Source of the DNA: Halosolutus halophilus
Lineage (GTDB): Archaea; Halobacteriota; Halobacteria; Halobacteriales; Natrialbaceae
Direction of reading: 5' to 3'
Length of the DNA stretch: 64,000 nucleotides
Assembly (NCBI RefSeq): GCF_022869805.1
Contig: NZ_CP094974.1
Span: 1,984,001 to 2,048,000, forward strand
The position numbers and the translations under genes are program-made. A model generated the notes under the pieces. The model was not told the origin of the DNA, did no database searches, and worked only from the letters and a program-made list of their open reading frames with translations. Of the stretch, positions 16,004-25,063 are shown in pieces (positions within the stretch are counted from its first letter, which is position 1; each line of letters opens with the position of its first letter).

Positions 16004-18264
16004 AACTTACTGTCAAACCACTGAAACAGAAAGACGCAGGCCGCGGACTGGCCGCGATCGATCGGGTCTCGATGCGCGAACTCGATCTCGAGAACGGGGA
16101 CTACATCGCGCTCAAGGGCAACGGCGACGGCCAGGCCGTCGCCCGGGTCTGGCCCGGCTACCCAGAAGACGAGGGCCGCGGCATCGTCCGGATCGACGGC
16201 CGTCTCCGGCAGGAGGCCGACGTGGGAATCGACGACCGCGTGACGATCGAGCCCGCGGACGTCAGTCCTGCGAAGTCGGTCACCGTGGCGCTCCCGCAGA
16301 ACCTCCGCATCCGCGGTGACATTGGCCCGCTCGTTCGCGACAAGTTGAGCGGTCAGGCCGTCACCGAGGGACAGACGGTCCCGTTCTCGCTCTCGTTCGG
16401 CCCGATGGCGAGTTCCGGCCAGTCGGTACCACTGAAGATCGCGAGCACCTCACCGGCGGGCACCGTCGTCATCACCGACTCGACGGACATCGATATCTCC
16501 GAGACGCCGGCCGAGCAGGTCAGCGCCGGTGGCGCTCCCTCCGCCGAGGGCGTTCCGAACGTCACTTACGAGGACATCGGCGGCCTGGACGACGAACTCG
16601 ACCAGGTCCGCGAGATGATCGAACTGCCGATGCGCCACCCCGAACTGTTCCAACAGCTCGGCATCGAACCGCCCAAGGGGGTCCTGCTGCACGGCCCGCC
16701 GGGCACCGGCAAGACGCTGATGGCGAAAGCCGTCGCCAACGAGATCGACGCCCACTTCGAGACGATCTCCGGACCGGAGATCATGTCGAAGTACTACGGT
16801 GAAAGCGAGGAGCAACTCCGCGAAGTCTTCGAAGAGGCCGAGGAGAACGCCCCCGCGATCATCTTCATCGACGAACTCGACTCGATCGCCGCCAAGCGCG
16901 AGGAGGCCGGCGGCGACGTCGAACGGCGCGTGGTCGCCCAGCTACTCAGCCTGATGGACGGGCTCGAGGAACGCGGTCGCGTCACGGTCATCGCCGCGAC
17001 CAACCGCATCGACGACATCGACCCCGCACTGCGCCGCGGTGGCCGGTTCGATCGCGAGATCGAGATCGGCGTCCCGGACAAGGACGGTCGCAAGGAAATC
17101 CTGCAGGTCCACACCCGCGGGATGCCCCTCACCGAGTCGATCGATCTCGACCACTACGCTGCCAACACGCACGGCTTCGTGGGGGCCGATCTCGAGTCGC
17201 TGGCCCGCGAGAGCGCGATGAACGCGCTCCGACGGATTCGGCCGGAACTCGACCTCGAATCCGAGGAGATCGACGCGGACGTGCTCGAATCCCTGCAGGT
17301 GACCGAGCGGGACTTCAAGGATGCGCTCAAGGGGATCCAGCCGTCCGCGATGCGCGAGGTCTTCGTCGAGGTTCCCGACATCACCTGGAACGACGTCGGC
17401 GGCCTCGGGGACACCAAAGAGCGCCTGCGCGAGACGATCCAGTGGCCGCTGGACTACCCGCAGGTGTTCGAGGCCATGGACATGGAGGCTGCCAAGGGCG
17501 TCCTCATGTACGGCCCGCCCGGCACCGGGAAGACGCTGCTCGCCAAGGCAGTCGCCAACGAGGCCGAGTCGAACTTCATCTCGATCAAGGGCCCCGAACT
17601 GCTGAACAAGTACGTCGGCGAGTCCGAGAAGGGCGTCCGCGAGGTCTTCGAGAAGGCACGATCGAACGCACCGACCGTGATCTTCTTCGACGAGATCGAC
17701 TCGATCGCCGGCGAACGCGGCCAGCGCCAGGGTGACTCCGGCGTCGGCGAGCGCGTCGTCTCACAGCTGCTGACCGAACTCGACGGTCTCGAGGAACTCG
17801 AGGACGTCGTCGTGATCGCCACGACCAACCGACCCGACCTGATCGATCCGGCCCTGCTCCGGCCCGGACGGCTGGACCGCCACGTCCACGTCCCCGTGCC
17901 GGACGAGGGCGGCCGCAAGAAGATCTTCGAGGTCCACACCCGGGACAAGCCGCTGGCCGACGCGGTCGACCTCGACTGGCTGGCGAGCGAGACCGAGGGC
18001 TACGTCGGCGCGGACATCGAAGCCGTCTGCCGCGAAGCCTCGATGGCGGCGAGCCGCGAGTTCATCAACTCGGTCGATCCCGAGGAGATGGACGACACGA
18101 TCGGGAACGTCCGCATCAGCAAGGAGCACTTCGAGAAAGCGCTCGAAGAAGTCAGCGCGAGCGTGACCTCCGAGACGCGCGAGCGCTACGAGGAGATCGA
18201 AGAGGAGTTCCAGCAGGCCGAACCGGCCCAGGAAGAGGAGCAGCTCGGACGTACCTTCCAGTGA
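16000..18264 (+). CDS. cdc48: Cdc48/p97-type AAA+ ATPase
   Basis: A 754-residue double AAA ATPase that unfolds or extracts proteins, feeding the proteasome. Order: N domain (residues 1-190), D1 with Walker [15 protein letters not shown] near 230 and Walker [12 protein letters not shown], then D2 with Walker [15 protein letters not shown] near 504 and Walker [12 protein letters not shown]. Arginine-finger regions [13 protein letters not shown] and [13 protein letters not shown] are intact. Length is typical of archaeal Cdc48 (about 740-760). Haloarchaea carry several paralogues. Translationally coupled to the DUF7127 gene. Confidence 0.97.
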   Translation: MKLTVKPLKQKDAGRGLAAIDRVSMRELDLENGDYIALKGNGDGQAVARVWPGYPEDEGRGIVRIDGRLRQEADVGIDDRVTIEPADVSPAKSVTVALPQNLRIRGDIGPLVRDKLSGQAVTEGQTVPFSLSFGPMASSGQSVPLKIASTSPAGTVVITDSTDIDISETPAEQVSAGGAPSAEGVPNVTYEDIGGLDDELDQVREMIELPMRHPELFQQLGIEPPKGVLLHGPPGTGKTLMAKAVANEIDAHFETISGPEIMSKYYGESEEQLREVFEEAEENAPAIIFIDELDSIAAKREEAGGDVERRVVAQLLSLMDGLEERGRVTVIAATNRIDDIDPALRRGGRFDREIEIGVPDKDGRKEILQVHTRGMPLTESIDLDHYAANTHGFVGADLESLARESAMNALRRIRPELDLESEEIDADVLESLQVTERDFKDALKGIQPSAMREVFVEVPDITWNDVGGLGDTKERLRETIQWPLDYPQVFEAMDMEAAKGVLMYGPPGTGKTLLAKAVANEAESNFISIKGPELLNKYVGESEKGVREVFEKARSNAPTVIFFDEIDSIAGERGQRQGDSGVGERVVSQLLTELDGLEELEDVVVIATTNRPDLIDPALLRPGRLDRHVHVPVPDEGGRKKIFEVHTRDKPLADAVDLDWLASETEGYVGADIEAVCREASMAASREFINSVDPEEMDDTIGNVRISKEHFEKALEEVSASVTSETRERYEEIEEEFQQAEPAQEEEQLGRTFQ

Positions 18265-18267
18265 CGA

Positions 18268-18285
18268 CGATCGCGGACGCGATCG
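18268..18285 (+). terminator. Hairpin directly after cdc48
   Basis: CGATCGCG and CGCGATCG form a perfect eight-base stem around a two-base loop starting four bases after the cdc48 stop. A T-rich stretch (TTCTTTTG) follows at about 18309-18316. It sits between convergent cdc48 and the peroxiredoxin gene. Archaeal termination relies mainly on T tracts, so the hairpin may instead protect the 3-prime end. Confidence 0.4.
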
Positions 18286-18411
18286 ATTGTTGACGGACCG
18301 ACCGACGTTCTTTTGTCGGGGTAAACGACGGTCCCGTTCCGGGACGAGCGACGGCCCCGCTGTCGAATCAGTCCCCGAGACGGCCGTCGTCCGACGGAAC
18401 CGGACTCCGGC

Positions 18412-18888
18412 TCAGTCGGCGGCGACTTCGGCGCCGTCGAGATCCGCGAGCACCTCTTCCGCGTGCCCCTCCGGCGTCACGCCCTCGTAGACCGCTTCGA
18501 TCGTCCCGTCGGGACCGACGAGGTAGGTGTTCCGGAAGACGCCGTCGAAAGTATTTCCAAACATGCGTTTCTCGCCGTAAGACTCGTACAGCGTGGCAAC
18601 CTCGCCGAACTCGTCCGAGAGGAGATCGAAGTCGAGGTCGTACTCGGCCGCAAAGTCGGCGAGGTCGTCGACGGGGTCGTCGCTGATACCGACGACGTGG
18701 ACGTCGCGATCGTCGAACTCCGGTTTCGCGTCGTCGAACGATCGGGCTTCGGTGGTACAGCCATCCGTGTTTGCACGTGGATAGAAGTACACGACGAGTC
18801 GCTGCCCCTCGAAGTCGGAGCGGCGGACGGTCTCACCGTGCTGGTTGGAAAGTTCGAACTCCGGCGCGTCGTCGCCTACGTCGAGCAT
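18412..18888 (-). CDS. Peroxiredoxin, Bcp/PrxQ type
   Basis: A 158-residue thiol peroxidase that reduces hydrogen and organic peroxides. The peroxidatic cysteine lies in PRANTDGCTTEARSF; there is no second cysteine at the usual five-residue spacing (E. coli Bcp-type resolving Cys), so this is a 1-Cys version needing an external thiol. The FELSNQHGETVRRSDFEGQ start and NTYLVGPDGTIEAVYEGV end are standard. An AT-rich TATA-like region (about 18909-18920, minus sense AAAATATA) precedes the ATG. Confidence 0.93.
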   Translation of the reverse strand: MLDVGDDAPEFELSNQHGETVRRSDFEGQRLVVYFYPRANTDGCTTEARSFDDAKPEFDDRDVHVVGISDDPVDDLADFAAEYDLDFDLLSDEFGEVATLYESYGEKRMFGNTFDGVFRNTYLVGPDGTIEAVYEGVTPEGHAEEVLADLDGAEVAAD

Positions 18889-19083
18889 AGCGCCATGTTA
18901 GCGAGTGCGGTTGTATATTTTATGATTGGAAAGTTCACTTCCCACTATCCTACACGTGTTAGTTCAGGTAGCGACGCGAGTGCGAGCACGCGCCGAATTC
19001 CCGATCTCGTAGTGCGGTCTCGGATACGGACTTGCCTTCCGATCGACGGAAGTGCAGCACGTCCGGGCCGCGATCGAACGCGG

Positions 19084-20082
19084 CTACTCGAGCGGTTCGG
19101 CCGCCTCCTGTTCGACGAGCGGCGTCGCGTTCTGTTCCGGCAGGGTGACCACGTCGTCACGCGAGAGGGTGTACTCGCGGTCGTCGACCCCGAGAATCGA
19201 GCCGACGTCCTGCGTGATCCGCACGGTGACCCGATCGACGTCCGACCCGTCGGCCGTAGTGCGATCGGCCCCAGTGGCCGCCGTGTCGGCGTCCGACGGA
19301 GCCCTGGACGAATCGGCGTCGGTAGCTGGTTCGGATCGGGACCGATCGGACGGTTCCGTCGGGGTGTCCGGGTCATCCGGCCCGGTATCGCGACGGCCCG
19401 ACTGTGACGGAGAATCGACTCCGTCAGTGTCACGGTCGGGCGTTTCCGTCGGCGCTCCGGACGACGTCGGGTCGCCGCCCATCACGTCCGCCGGGGTGAC
19501 GCCGCTGGCGTCGGCCGGTGCCCCGTCCGCGTCTCCGTCCGCTGGTGTAGGCTGGTCGGGGACAGGTTCCTCCGGCGGTACCGGGGGCGGTTCGGGCTGT
19601 CCCGAATCGTCTCGATTCGGTGGGCCGTCGGGGGTCGCAGGATCGTCGGTCGTGGCCGCCGGTGTGGAATCGGTCGCCTCCGCTCCGTCGCCCGGATTCC
19701 TTTCGAGCGTATCGAGGACCCGGCCCTTGTTCGACCGGATCCGATCGACGAGGTCCGCGAAGAGATCCCGTTCTTCGGCCGTCAGACCCTCGTCGTCGGC
19801 CGGCATGCCGGCCGCGGCGAGACTGGCCTGTTTGACGAGTTTGCCCATGCGGCGCTCGTAGACGGCCTCGACGACGTCGCGGGCGGTCTCGATCTCGTCC
19901 GTGAGTCGACTCACTTCGGGCGAGGAGAAGGGGTCGTCGGCCTGCTCGGCGACGCGGTCGCGTTCGGCCTCGAGGTCGGCGATGTAGTCGCCGACCTCCT
20001 GGTAGAACGAGGGGCGCAGATTCTGGAGGCTGTCCTTCTGGCGCTCCTTGCTCTGGACCGAACGCAACTCGTCTAGATTCAT
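19084..20082 (-). CDS. GINS replication complex subunit Gins51-like
   Basis: A 332-residue subunit of the CMG-type replicative helicase. The N-terminal helical A domain (MNLDELRSVQSKERQKDSLQ to about residue 130, including YIADLEAERDRVAEQ) and a small C-terminal beta B domain (TVRITQDVGSILGVDDREYT region, last 50 residues) give the A-B order of Gins51. Between them is a roughly 150-residue disordered linker rich in Asp, Pro, Ser, Thr and Gly, much longer than in non-halophiles. Its start overlaps the end of priS by four bases, so the two are co-expressed. Confidence 0.88.
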   Translation of the reverse strand: MNLDELRSVQSKERQKDSLQNLRPSFYQEVGDYIADLEAERDRVAEQADDPFSSPEVSRLTDEIETARDVVEAVYERRMGKLVKQASLAAAGMPADDEGLTAEERDLFADLVDRIRSNKGRVLDTLERNPGDGAEATDSTPAATTDDPATPDGPPNRDDSGQPEPPPVPPEEPVPDQPTPADGDADGAPADASGVTPADVMGGDPTSSGAPTETPDRDTDGVDSPSQSGRRDTGPDDPDTPTEPSDRSRSEPATDADSSRAPSDADTAATGADRTTADGSDVDRVTVRITQDVGSILGVDDREYTLSRDDVVTLPEQNATPLVEQEAAEPLE

Positions 20083-21254
20083 TCTTTCTCCTTTTCAGCT
20101 CTGCCACGCGCCATGAGGAACACGGCAACGTACTCCGGTAGAGACTGGTCTCCGTCCGAGACTGTAAAACTATTCCCCCCGAGTTCGACCTCGCCGCCGT
20201 CGGTGACGTCGACCGTGATCTCGTGGCCCGTGAACGTCTCGGGGACGGCGTCGACCAGCGGATCGAAAGCCGTGATCTCGTCGCGTTCGAGCCGAACCGT
20301 CTCGAGGCCGCTGCCCCCGTGGAGACTACCCGGCAGCCGGATGAGCCGGTTCGTGTCGGTGGTGACGGGTTCGTCGATCGGCGCGTTGTCCCGTTCGACG
20401 GCCGTGGCAGCGAACCGTTCGGCCAGTTGTGCGACCGCGGTGTGGACGGTGACGTTGCCCGCCTCGAGCCCCTCGCGGTTGTTCCGGGCGGCGTTCAGTG
20501 TCGCCTGCGCTTTCCCCTCGCCGATGCCGTCGAACTCCTGGAGGCGGTCGAGAGCCGCCGCCTCCTCCATCTCGAGGAGGTCGTCGACGAAGGCCATGAA
20601 GTGCTCGTGGATCCGATCGCCCCAGCCGCCGTGGATCCGCAGCGTGCGTCGTTCCGTCGGCGTCTCGCGACCCAGCCCCGCGACGGTCTCGGTCTCGATC
20701 AGCTCCTCGAAGTCGAGGCCGATACCGCGGACGTAGTCGACGATCTCGCGGCGGTGTTCCCGTTCTAAGTGCAGGACGTTCTCGTCCCGGACGTGGACGT
20801 GGTACCCGCGCCCGCCGGAAAAGACGATCTCCAGGTCCTCGAAGCCGAAGTCGTCCTCGAGGAAGTCCAGCAATCGGAGGAGGGCGTCCTTGCAGGTCGC
20901 GAGCATCTCCGCGTAGGAGTCCTCGCCGAGCGTCACGTTCGGCAGGTGGTCGGCGTCCAGGTCGAAGACCAGGTCCGCGGATTGCCAGTCTTTCTCGTGC
21001 ATCGAACTGGCACCCGGATCGCGAAACCGACCCGCGGAGAAGTAGACGTGTCGCGGCCGCTTGCGGACGAGAAACTCCGATAGGTCGCCGAGTTCGAGCA
21101 GCGAACGATGGCGGACCATCGTCGTTCCAGGTCCATCGGTCCAGGGGATGAAGCCCCACTCCCGTTCGTTGGCCGCGGGCGGTGGCGTCAGCTCCGTCCG
21201 ACGGTAGTGATCGCGGAATCGCCCCCGAAGATAGGCCCTCGTTCGCTCCTCCAT
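20079..21254 (-). CDS. priS: DNA primase small (catalytic) subunit
   Basis: A 391-residue archaeo-eukaryotic primase polymerase. The catalytic carboxylates are in ADLVFDLDADH (Asp 98 and Asp 100), and the nucleotide-binding FSGGRGYHVHV and REIVDYVRGIGLDFEEL regions follow; the C-terminal TDTNRLIRLPGSLHGGSGLE block is the conserved RNA-primer handling segment. A TATA element (minus sense CAATTATACC, about 21281-21290) sits about 30 bases ahead of the ATG, suggesting a leaderless transcript. Overlaps the Gins51-like gene, matching the priS-gins order of haloarchaea. Confidence 0.97.
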   Translation of the reverse strand: MEERTRAYLRGRFRDHYRRTELTPPPAANEREWGFIPWTDGPGTTMVRHRSLLELGDLSEFLVRKRPRHVYFSAGRFRDPGASSMHEKDWQSADLVFDLDADHLPNVTLGEDSYAEMLATCKDALLRLLDFLEDDFGFEDLEIVFSGGRGYHVHVRDENVLHLEREHRREIVDYVRGIGLDFEELIETETVAGLGRETPTERRTLRIHGGWGDRIHEHFMAFVDDLLEMEEAAALDRLQEFDGIGEGKAQATLNAARNNREGLEAGNVTVHTAVAQLAERFAATAVERDNAPIDEPVTTDTNRLIRLPGSLHGGSGLETVRLERDEITAFDPLVDAVPETFTGHEITVDVTDGGEVELGGNSFTVSDGDQSLPEYVAVFLMARGRAEKEKE

Positions 21255-21382
21255 GCGCTTGGCCTACTCGGAGTGGGTCCGGTATAATTGTATTGGACTG
21301 TTCGTCTCGCGCGGTACGGGGTAGGTGGCCGACCGCGGACCGTGGGTCGACGTCGGAGGTGGGTAACGCTCGACGGGCCGGA

Positions 21383-22033
21383 TTACACGCCTTGCCGCTC
21401 GACGGTGACGTAGCCGTCGCCGTCCAGAATCGCTTCGACCCGCCCGTGCCAGGCCTCGGCGAAGGCAGCCCGTTCGTCCGCGGTCGCGTCGCCCTCGATC
21501 AGCGCCGGCAGGTGCTGTGTAGCGGGGCCAGCGTCCGGGATCTTCGACGTGTCGTACGTCACGCGGACCGTCTCGTCCGTGTCAGTTCGCGTGAACTCGA
21601 ACGCGATTCCGTCGACGCCGATTGCGCCGAACCGCAGCAGGTCTTTGCGTCCGCCGTGGCCGCCGGCCAGCCCGGCGAAGCCGTCCTCGCCCGCGGCACC
21701 CGTAATGTACGAGATCAGTCGCGACGTGACGCCGTAACTCGGATCGTCCCGCGGCCCGCCCGCGAGAACGGCAACGTCCCCGCGAACCGGGAGTTCGTCG
21801 CCGGGGTACAGTGCGTCGAGTCCGGCCTGGGCGATGCGGTAGGCCCCTGCCGCCGTCGGACAGGAGTGGCCCGCCGCTTTCACGACGTCCTCGTACGTGA
21901 CGACGATCGGGTCACCCGGGTCGACGACGGCCAGCGCCTCGGCAACGGGGTCGCGCAGCCGGATCGGTTCGACGTCCTCGTAGCTAACGTTCCAGTTCGT
22001 GGTCGTGCGGTCGGTTTCGGTGGTGTCGTTCAT
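21383..22033 (-). CDS. FmdE-like domain protein in a metal-transport operon
   Basis: A 216-residue cytoplasmic protein. The segment AAGHSCPTAAGAYRIAQAGL matches the GH-x-CP start of FmdE-like domains (first described next to formylmethanofuran dehydrogenase), and AGGHGGRKDLLRFGAIGVDG plus a terminal FEFT strand parallel the GC-x-GKG-L and F-F region of that fold. The zinc-ribbon tail of true FmdE is absent and Cys is scarce, so only GHSC is a likely metal site. It lies 32 bases downstream of the P-type ATPase in the same direction, implying a metal or cofactor role. Assignment rests on pattern only. Confidence 0.5.
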   Translation of the reverse strand: MNDTTETDRTTTNWNVSYEDVEPIRLRDPVAEALAVVDPGDPIVVTYEDVVKAAGHSCPTAAGAYRIAQAGLDALYPGDELPVRGDVAVLAGGPRDDPSYGVTSRLISYITGAAGEDGFAGLAGGHGGRKDLLRFGAIGVDGIAFEFTRTDTDETVRVTYDTSKIPDAGPATQHLPALIEGDATADERAAFAEAWHGRVEAILDGDGYVTVERQGV

Positions 22034-22065
22034 TGTCGTGTCCTCTGGGTCGGATCGATCAGTCG

Positions 22066-23967
22066 TCAGTACCGTAGCAGTCGCATCCCGTTCAGGATGA
22101 CCAGTAGCACGCTCCCGATGTGGACGAGCATACCGCTGGCCATGTGGACGTAGCCGGCGAAGACGCCGGCGAGCAGCAGGACGACCGTCGCGACGGCGAT
22201 CGCGACGTTCTCCGTGACGTTCCAGCGGGTCGCCTTGCTGAGCGAGACGGCGTACGGGATGCGTTCCAGGTCGTCTGCCATCAGCGCCATGTCGGCCGTC
22301 TCGATCGCCGTGTCGGTTCCGGCGGCACCCATCGCGATCCCGACGTCCGCGGTAGCCAGCGAGGGCGCGTCGTTGATGCCGTCGCCGACCATCGCGACGA
22401 CGTGTCCCTCTTCCTGGAACGACTCGATCGCGTCCTGTTTCTCCTCGGGCAGCAGGGCCGCCCGGTAGTCGTCGATGCCGATCGTCTCGGCGACCGCGCG
22501 TGCGGTGCGTTCGTTGTCCCCCGTGAGCATCACCGTGCGGACGCCGGCGTCTTTCAGCGCTCTCACGACGTCCGCCGCGGCGGAACGGAGTTCGTCCCGG
22601 AGCGAGACGACGCCGACGACGTTACCGTCGAGGACGACGTGGACCGCCGTCTGGCCGGCCTCCTCGCGCTCGCGGACGTGGTCAGCAACTCGCGTCGGAA
22701 CCTCGATCCCGCGCTCCGCGAGGAGCGCGCGGTTGCCGACGACGATCCGGCGATCGACGTACTGGGCGACGACCCCTTTCCCGGCAACGACCTCGAACGC
22801 GTCGGGATCGGGGATCTGCGGGCGCTCGACGACCGTTCCCCCGTCGGTCAGGTGGGCCGCGCTGGTGCCGCCGCCTTCGCCCCGAGCGGCCTCGAGGATC
22901 GCGTCCGCGAGGTGGTGTTCGCTCTTCTTCTCGGCGATCGCCGCGTAGCGAAGCACCTCGTCGGATTCGACGCCGAACCCCTCGACGGATGCGACGGCCG
23001 TTTCGCCCTTCGTCAGGGTCCCCGTCTTGTCGAACGCGACGAGGTCGATCTTGCCCGCGGTCTCGAGGTGCTCTCCACCCTTCATCAGGACGCCCGATCG
23101 CGCCGCATTGCCGATGGCGCTCACGATGCTGACCGGGGGTCCGATGACCAGCGCGCCGGGACAGCCGATGACGAGCAGCGTCAGCGCCACGATCGCGTCC
23201 CCGGTGTACGCGTACGTTCCGGCCGCAAGCACGACGATCGCGGGCGTGTAGTACCTCGCGAACCGCTCGATGATCGTCTCCGTCGGCGCTTTCGCCTCCT
23301 GGGCCTCCTCGACCCGACGGATGATCCGCTCGAGCGTCGTGTCTGCGCCGGTGCCGGTCGCGACGACCTCGAGCGCGCCCTCCTGGTTGATCGTGCCGGC
23401 GTAGACCTCGTCGCCCGCCGACTTGTGGACGGGAGCGCTCTCGCCGGTGACGGGGGCCTGGTCGATCGCGCTTTCACCCTCGGTGACCTCGCCGTCGACG
23501 GGGACCTTCGCCCCGGGCTTGACGACGACGGTTTCCCCGGGTTCGACCTCGCGTGCCGAGACCTCGACGTCTTCCCCATTACGGCGGACGATGGCCGTGT
23601 CCGGGGTCATCTCGAGCAACTCCTCGAGAGCGGATCGGGTCTTGCCCATCGTCCGCGCTTCGAGGTAGTTCCCGAGCGAGAACAGGAAGACGACGGCTGC
23701 TGCCTCCCAGTACTCGCCGATGACGATCGCGCCGATCGCGGCCAGCGTGACGAGGGAATTGATCCCGACAGTACCGCTTCGGAGGGTGTAGTAGGCCTTT
23801 TTCGCGACGTCGTAGCCGCCGACGATCGACGCGAGGATCATCAGCGCGGCGCTTATCTGGTCCAGGTCGTGGAAGTAGCCGAGGCCCCAGCCGATCGCGA
23901 AGAGCAGGCCACTGGCGGCGACGACGACCGGTTTGCGGTGTTTTCGGACGTATCTCTTGAGATTCAC
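22066..23967 (-). CDS. P1B-type heavy-metal ATPase with altered CPx and HP motifs
   Basis: A 633-residue membrane ATPase expected to move a transition-metal ion. Seen: actuator PVTGESAPVHK, transmembrane metal motif VIGCPGALVIGPPVS, phosphorylation site VAFDKTGTLTKGE, VMLTGDNERTARAVAETIG and VGDGINDAPSLA. The metal motif reads CPG instead of CPC/SPC, and the nucleotide-domain HP dipeptide region reads SEHHLADAIL instead of SEHPL. The protein has no N-terminal metal-binding domain; that domain is a separate gene six bases upstream. Specificity cannot be read safely from this; Zn/Cd or another soft metal is possible. Confidence 0.9.
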   Translation of the reverse strand: MNLKRYVRKHRKPVVVAASGLLFAIGWGLGYFHDLDQISAALMILASIVGGYDVAKKAYYTLRSGTVGINSLVTLAAIGAIVIGEYWEAAAVVFLFSLGNYLEARTMGKTRSALEELLEMTPDTAIVRRNGEDVEVSAREVEPGETVVVKPGAKVPVDGEVTEGESAIDQAPVTGESAPVHKSAGDEVYAGTINQEGALEVVATGTGADTTLERIIRRVEEAQEAKAPTETIIERFARYYTPAIVVLAAGTYAYTGDAIVALTLLVIGCPGALVIGPPVSIVSAIGNAARSGVLMKGGEHLETAGKIDLVAFDKTGTLTKGETAVASVEGFGVESDEVLRYAAIAEKKSEHHLADAILEAARGEGGGTSAAHLTDGGTVVERPQIPDPDAFEVVAGKGVVAQYVDRRIVVGNRALLAERGIEVPTRVADHVREREEAGQTAVHVVLDGNVVGVVSLRDELRSAAADVVRALKDAGVRTVMLTGDNERTARAVAETIGIDDYRAALLPEEKQDAIESFQEEGHVVAMVGDGINDAPSLATADVGIAMGAAGTDTAIETADMALMADDLERIPYAVSLSKATRWNVTENVAIAVATVVLLLAGVFAGYVHMASGMLVHIGSVLLVILNGMRLLRY

Positions 23968-23973
23968 GTCCGA

Positions 23974-24189
23974 TCACCTGGGCTGTGGGGTGTACCCCTG
24001 GTTCGAGATCGTTCGTTCGAAGGCGTCGGGATCGACGGTATCCTCGTCGTACTCGATCTCGACGCGGCCGGTCGTGTAGTGGACCTCGACGCGCTCGACG
24101 CCGTCGGTCCTCGAAAGCGATCGTTCGACGTTGCTCGCACACGTCGGGCAGTCGAAGTCGGTTACGCGGTATTCAGTGATCTGGGTCAT
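23974..24189 (-). CDS. Stand-alone HMA metal-binding domain protein
   Basis: A 71-residue ferredoxin-like metal chaperone with the single CxxC site in YRVTDFDCPTCASNVERSL and the usual beta-alpha-beta continuation VERVEVHYTTGRVEIEYDED. The aspartate directly before the first cysteine (DCxxC) is typical of Zn/Cd/Pb-type domains rather than the GMTCxxC copper type; that is a family rule, not proof. Its stop is six bases before the ATPase start, so together they reconstitute the usual fused HMA-ATPase as two chains. The start ATG at 24187-24189 suits the TATA box at 24222. Confidence 0.92.
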   Translation of the reverse strand: MTQITEYRVTDFDCPTCASNVERSLSRTDGVERVEVHYTTGRVEIEYDEDTVDPDAFERTISNQGYTPQPR

Positions 24190-24221
24190 CGTTCTTCGAG
24201 TGTCCCTACGAAGCCCGCCCG

Positions 24222-24229
24222 TAAATATA
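24222..24229 (-). promoter_or_regulatory. TATA box of the HMA-ATPase-FmdE-like operon
   Basis: On the minus strand the sequence reads TATATTTA, 33-40 bases ahead of the HMA gene start. The gap to the divergent regulator at 24384 has its own plus-strand TATA-like ACTTATACG near 24348-24356, so the shared region is suited to control by the divergent regulator. Confidence 0.6.
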
Positions 24230-24383
24230 TCACTCAAATGACTTGTTTGTGTTCGCCGACGCGTGCTTCCACCGGTGAAACGACTCGTCTAGGGGGTGAT
24301 CGTGAGTCGATCGAGCCACCGTGGCAAACCGGCCGCCAGCCTGCACGACTTATACGGGTCGCTCACCTAGCCACTGTCAACCG

Positions 24384-24920
24384 ATGGCCGAATTCACGTC
24401 GGACGTCACGGTCGAAGACATCGCGGTCAGGGATACGAACGTCTCGAGCGCCGTCGACGAACCCGTCCGGGCGATGATCCTCGACATGCTCGCGGAAGCC
24501 GAACTCTCCGTGGCCGATATCGACGCGGAACTCGCCGGGCGAGGATACGATCGGACGCGCAACACGGTGCGCCACCACGTCAACGAACTCCGGGACGCGG
24601 GCCTCGTCGAGGTCGCACGACTCGAGGAACGCAACGGCGGCACGACGAAGTACTATCGTGCGAACACGATCGTCCTCTCGTACGCGCTTCCCGCGGGCAG
24701 CCAGGAGGATCTCGACGCGATGGCCCACGAGATCGCGCCCGAAATCGCGGACCTCGTGGGATCCCTCGAGTCGGAGTACGGGGAGACGATCGATCGGATC
24801 GTCGGCGAGATGGCACCCTGTGAACACTGTCGCAACCAGAAGTACAGGACCTACCTGCTGTCGACCGTCCTCCGACGGGCGTTCGTGGAGGGCGTCGTCC
24901 GACGTGACGACGGAGAGTAG
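24384..24920 (+). CDS. ArsR-like winged-helix regulator divergent from the metal operon
   Basis: A 178-residue predicted metalloregulator. The winged helix spans about residues 20-95 (EPVRAMILDMLAEAELSVAD, then RTRNTVRHHVNELRDAGLVE as recognition helix, and the wing GTTKYYRANTIVL). The C-terminal part is helical and carries APCEHCRNQKYRTYLL, a CxxC pair suited to metal or FeS sensing. It is transcribed away from the HMA-ATPase-FmdE-like operon, the classic arrangement for its regulator. The start ATG follows a TATA-like element by about 30 bases; homology does not extend to the upstream in-frame ATG at 24321. Confidence 0.85.
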   Translation: MAEFTSDVTVEDIAVRDTNVSSAVDEPVRAMILDMLAEAELSVADIDAELAGRGYDRTRNTVRHHVNELRDAGLVEVARLEERNGGTTKYYRANTIVLSYALPAGSQEDLDAMAHEIAPEIADLVGSLESEYGETIDRIVGEMAPCEHCRNQKYRTYLLSTVLRRAFVEGVVRRDDGE

Positions 24921-24921
24921 G

Positions 24922-24988
24922 GCGTCGATCGCCGAGAACGGAAGGAGAGCGTCGATCGCCGAGAACGGAAGGAGAGCGTCGATCGCCG
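24922..24988. repeat. 27-base tandem repeat, 2.5 copies
   Basis: The unit begins GCGTCGATCGCCGAGAACGG and continues AAGGAGA; copies start at 24922, 24949 and 24976, the third stopping after 13 bases. The first two copies are identical, which points to a recent slippage duplication. It lies just after the regulator stop codon and before the convergent GNAT gene; no function is evident. Confidence 0.85.
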
Positions 24989-25063
24989 TAATCGCGAGGA
25001 AGAGGCCGTATAGTCGACGGAGAGCTGGAGCTGACGAGTCTGATCACATCGCAGAACCGGCCG

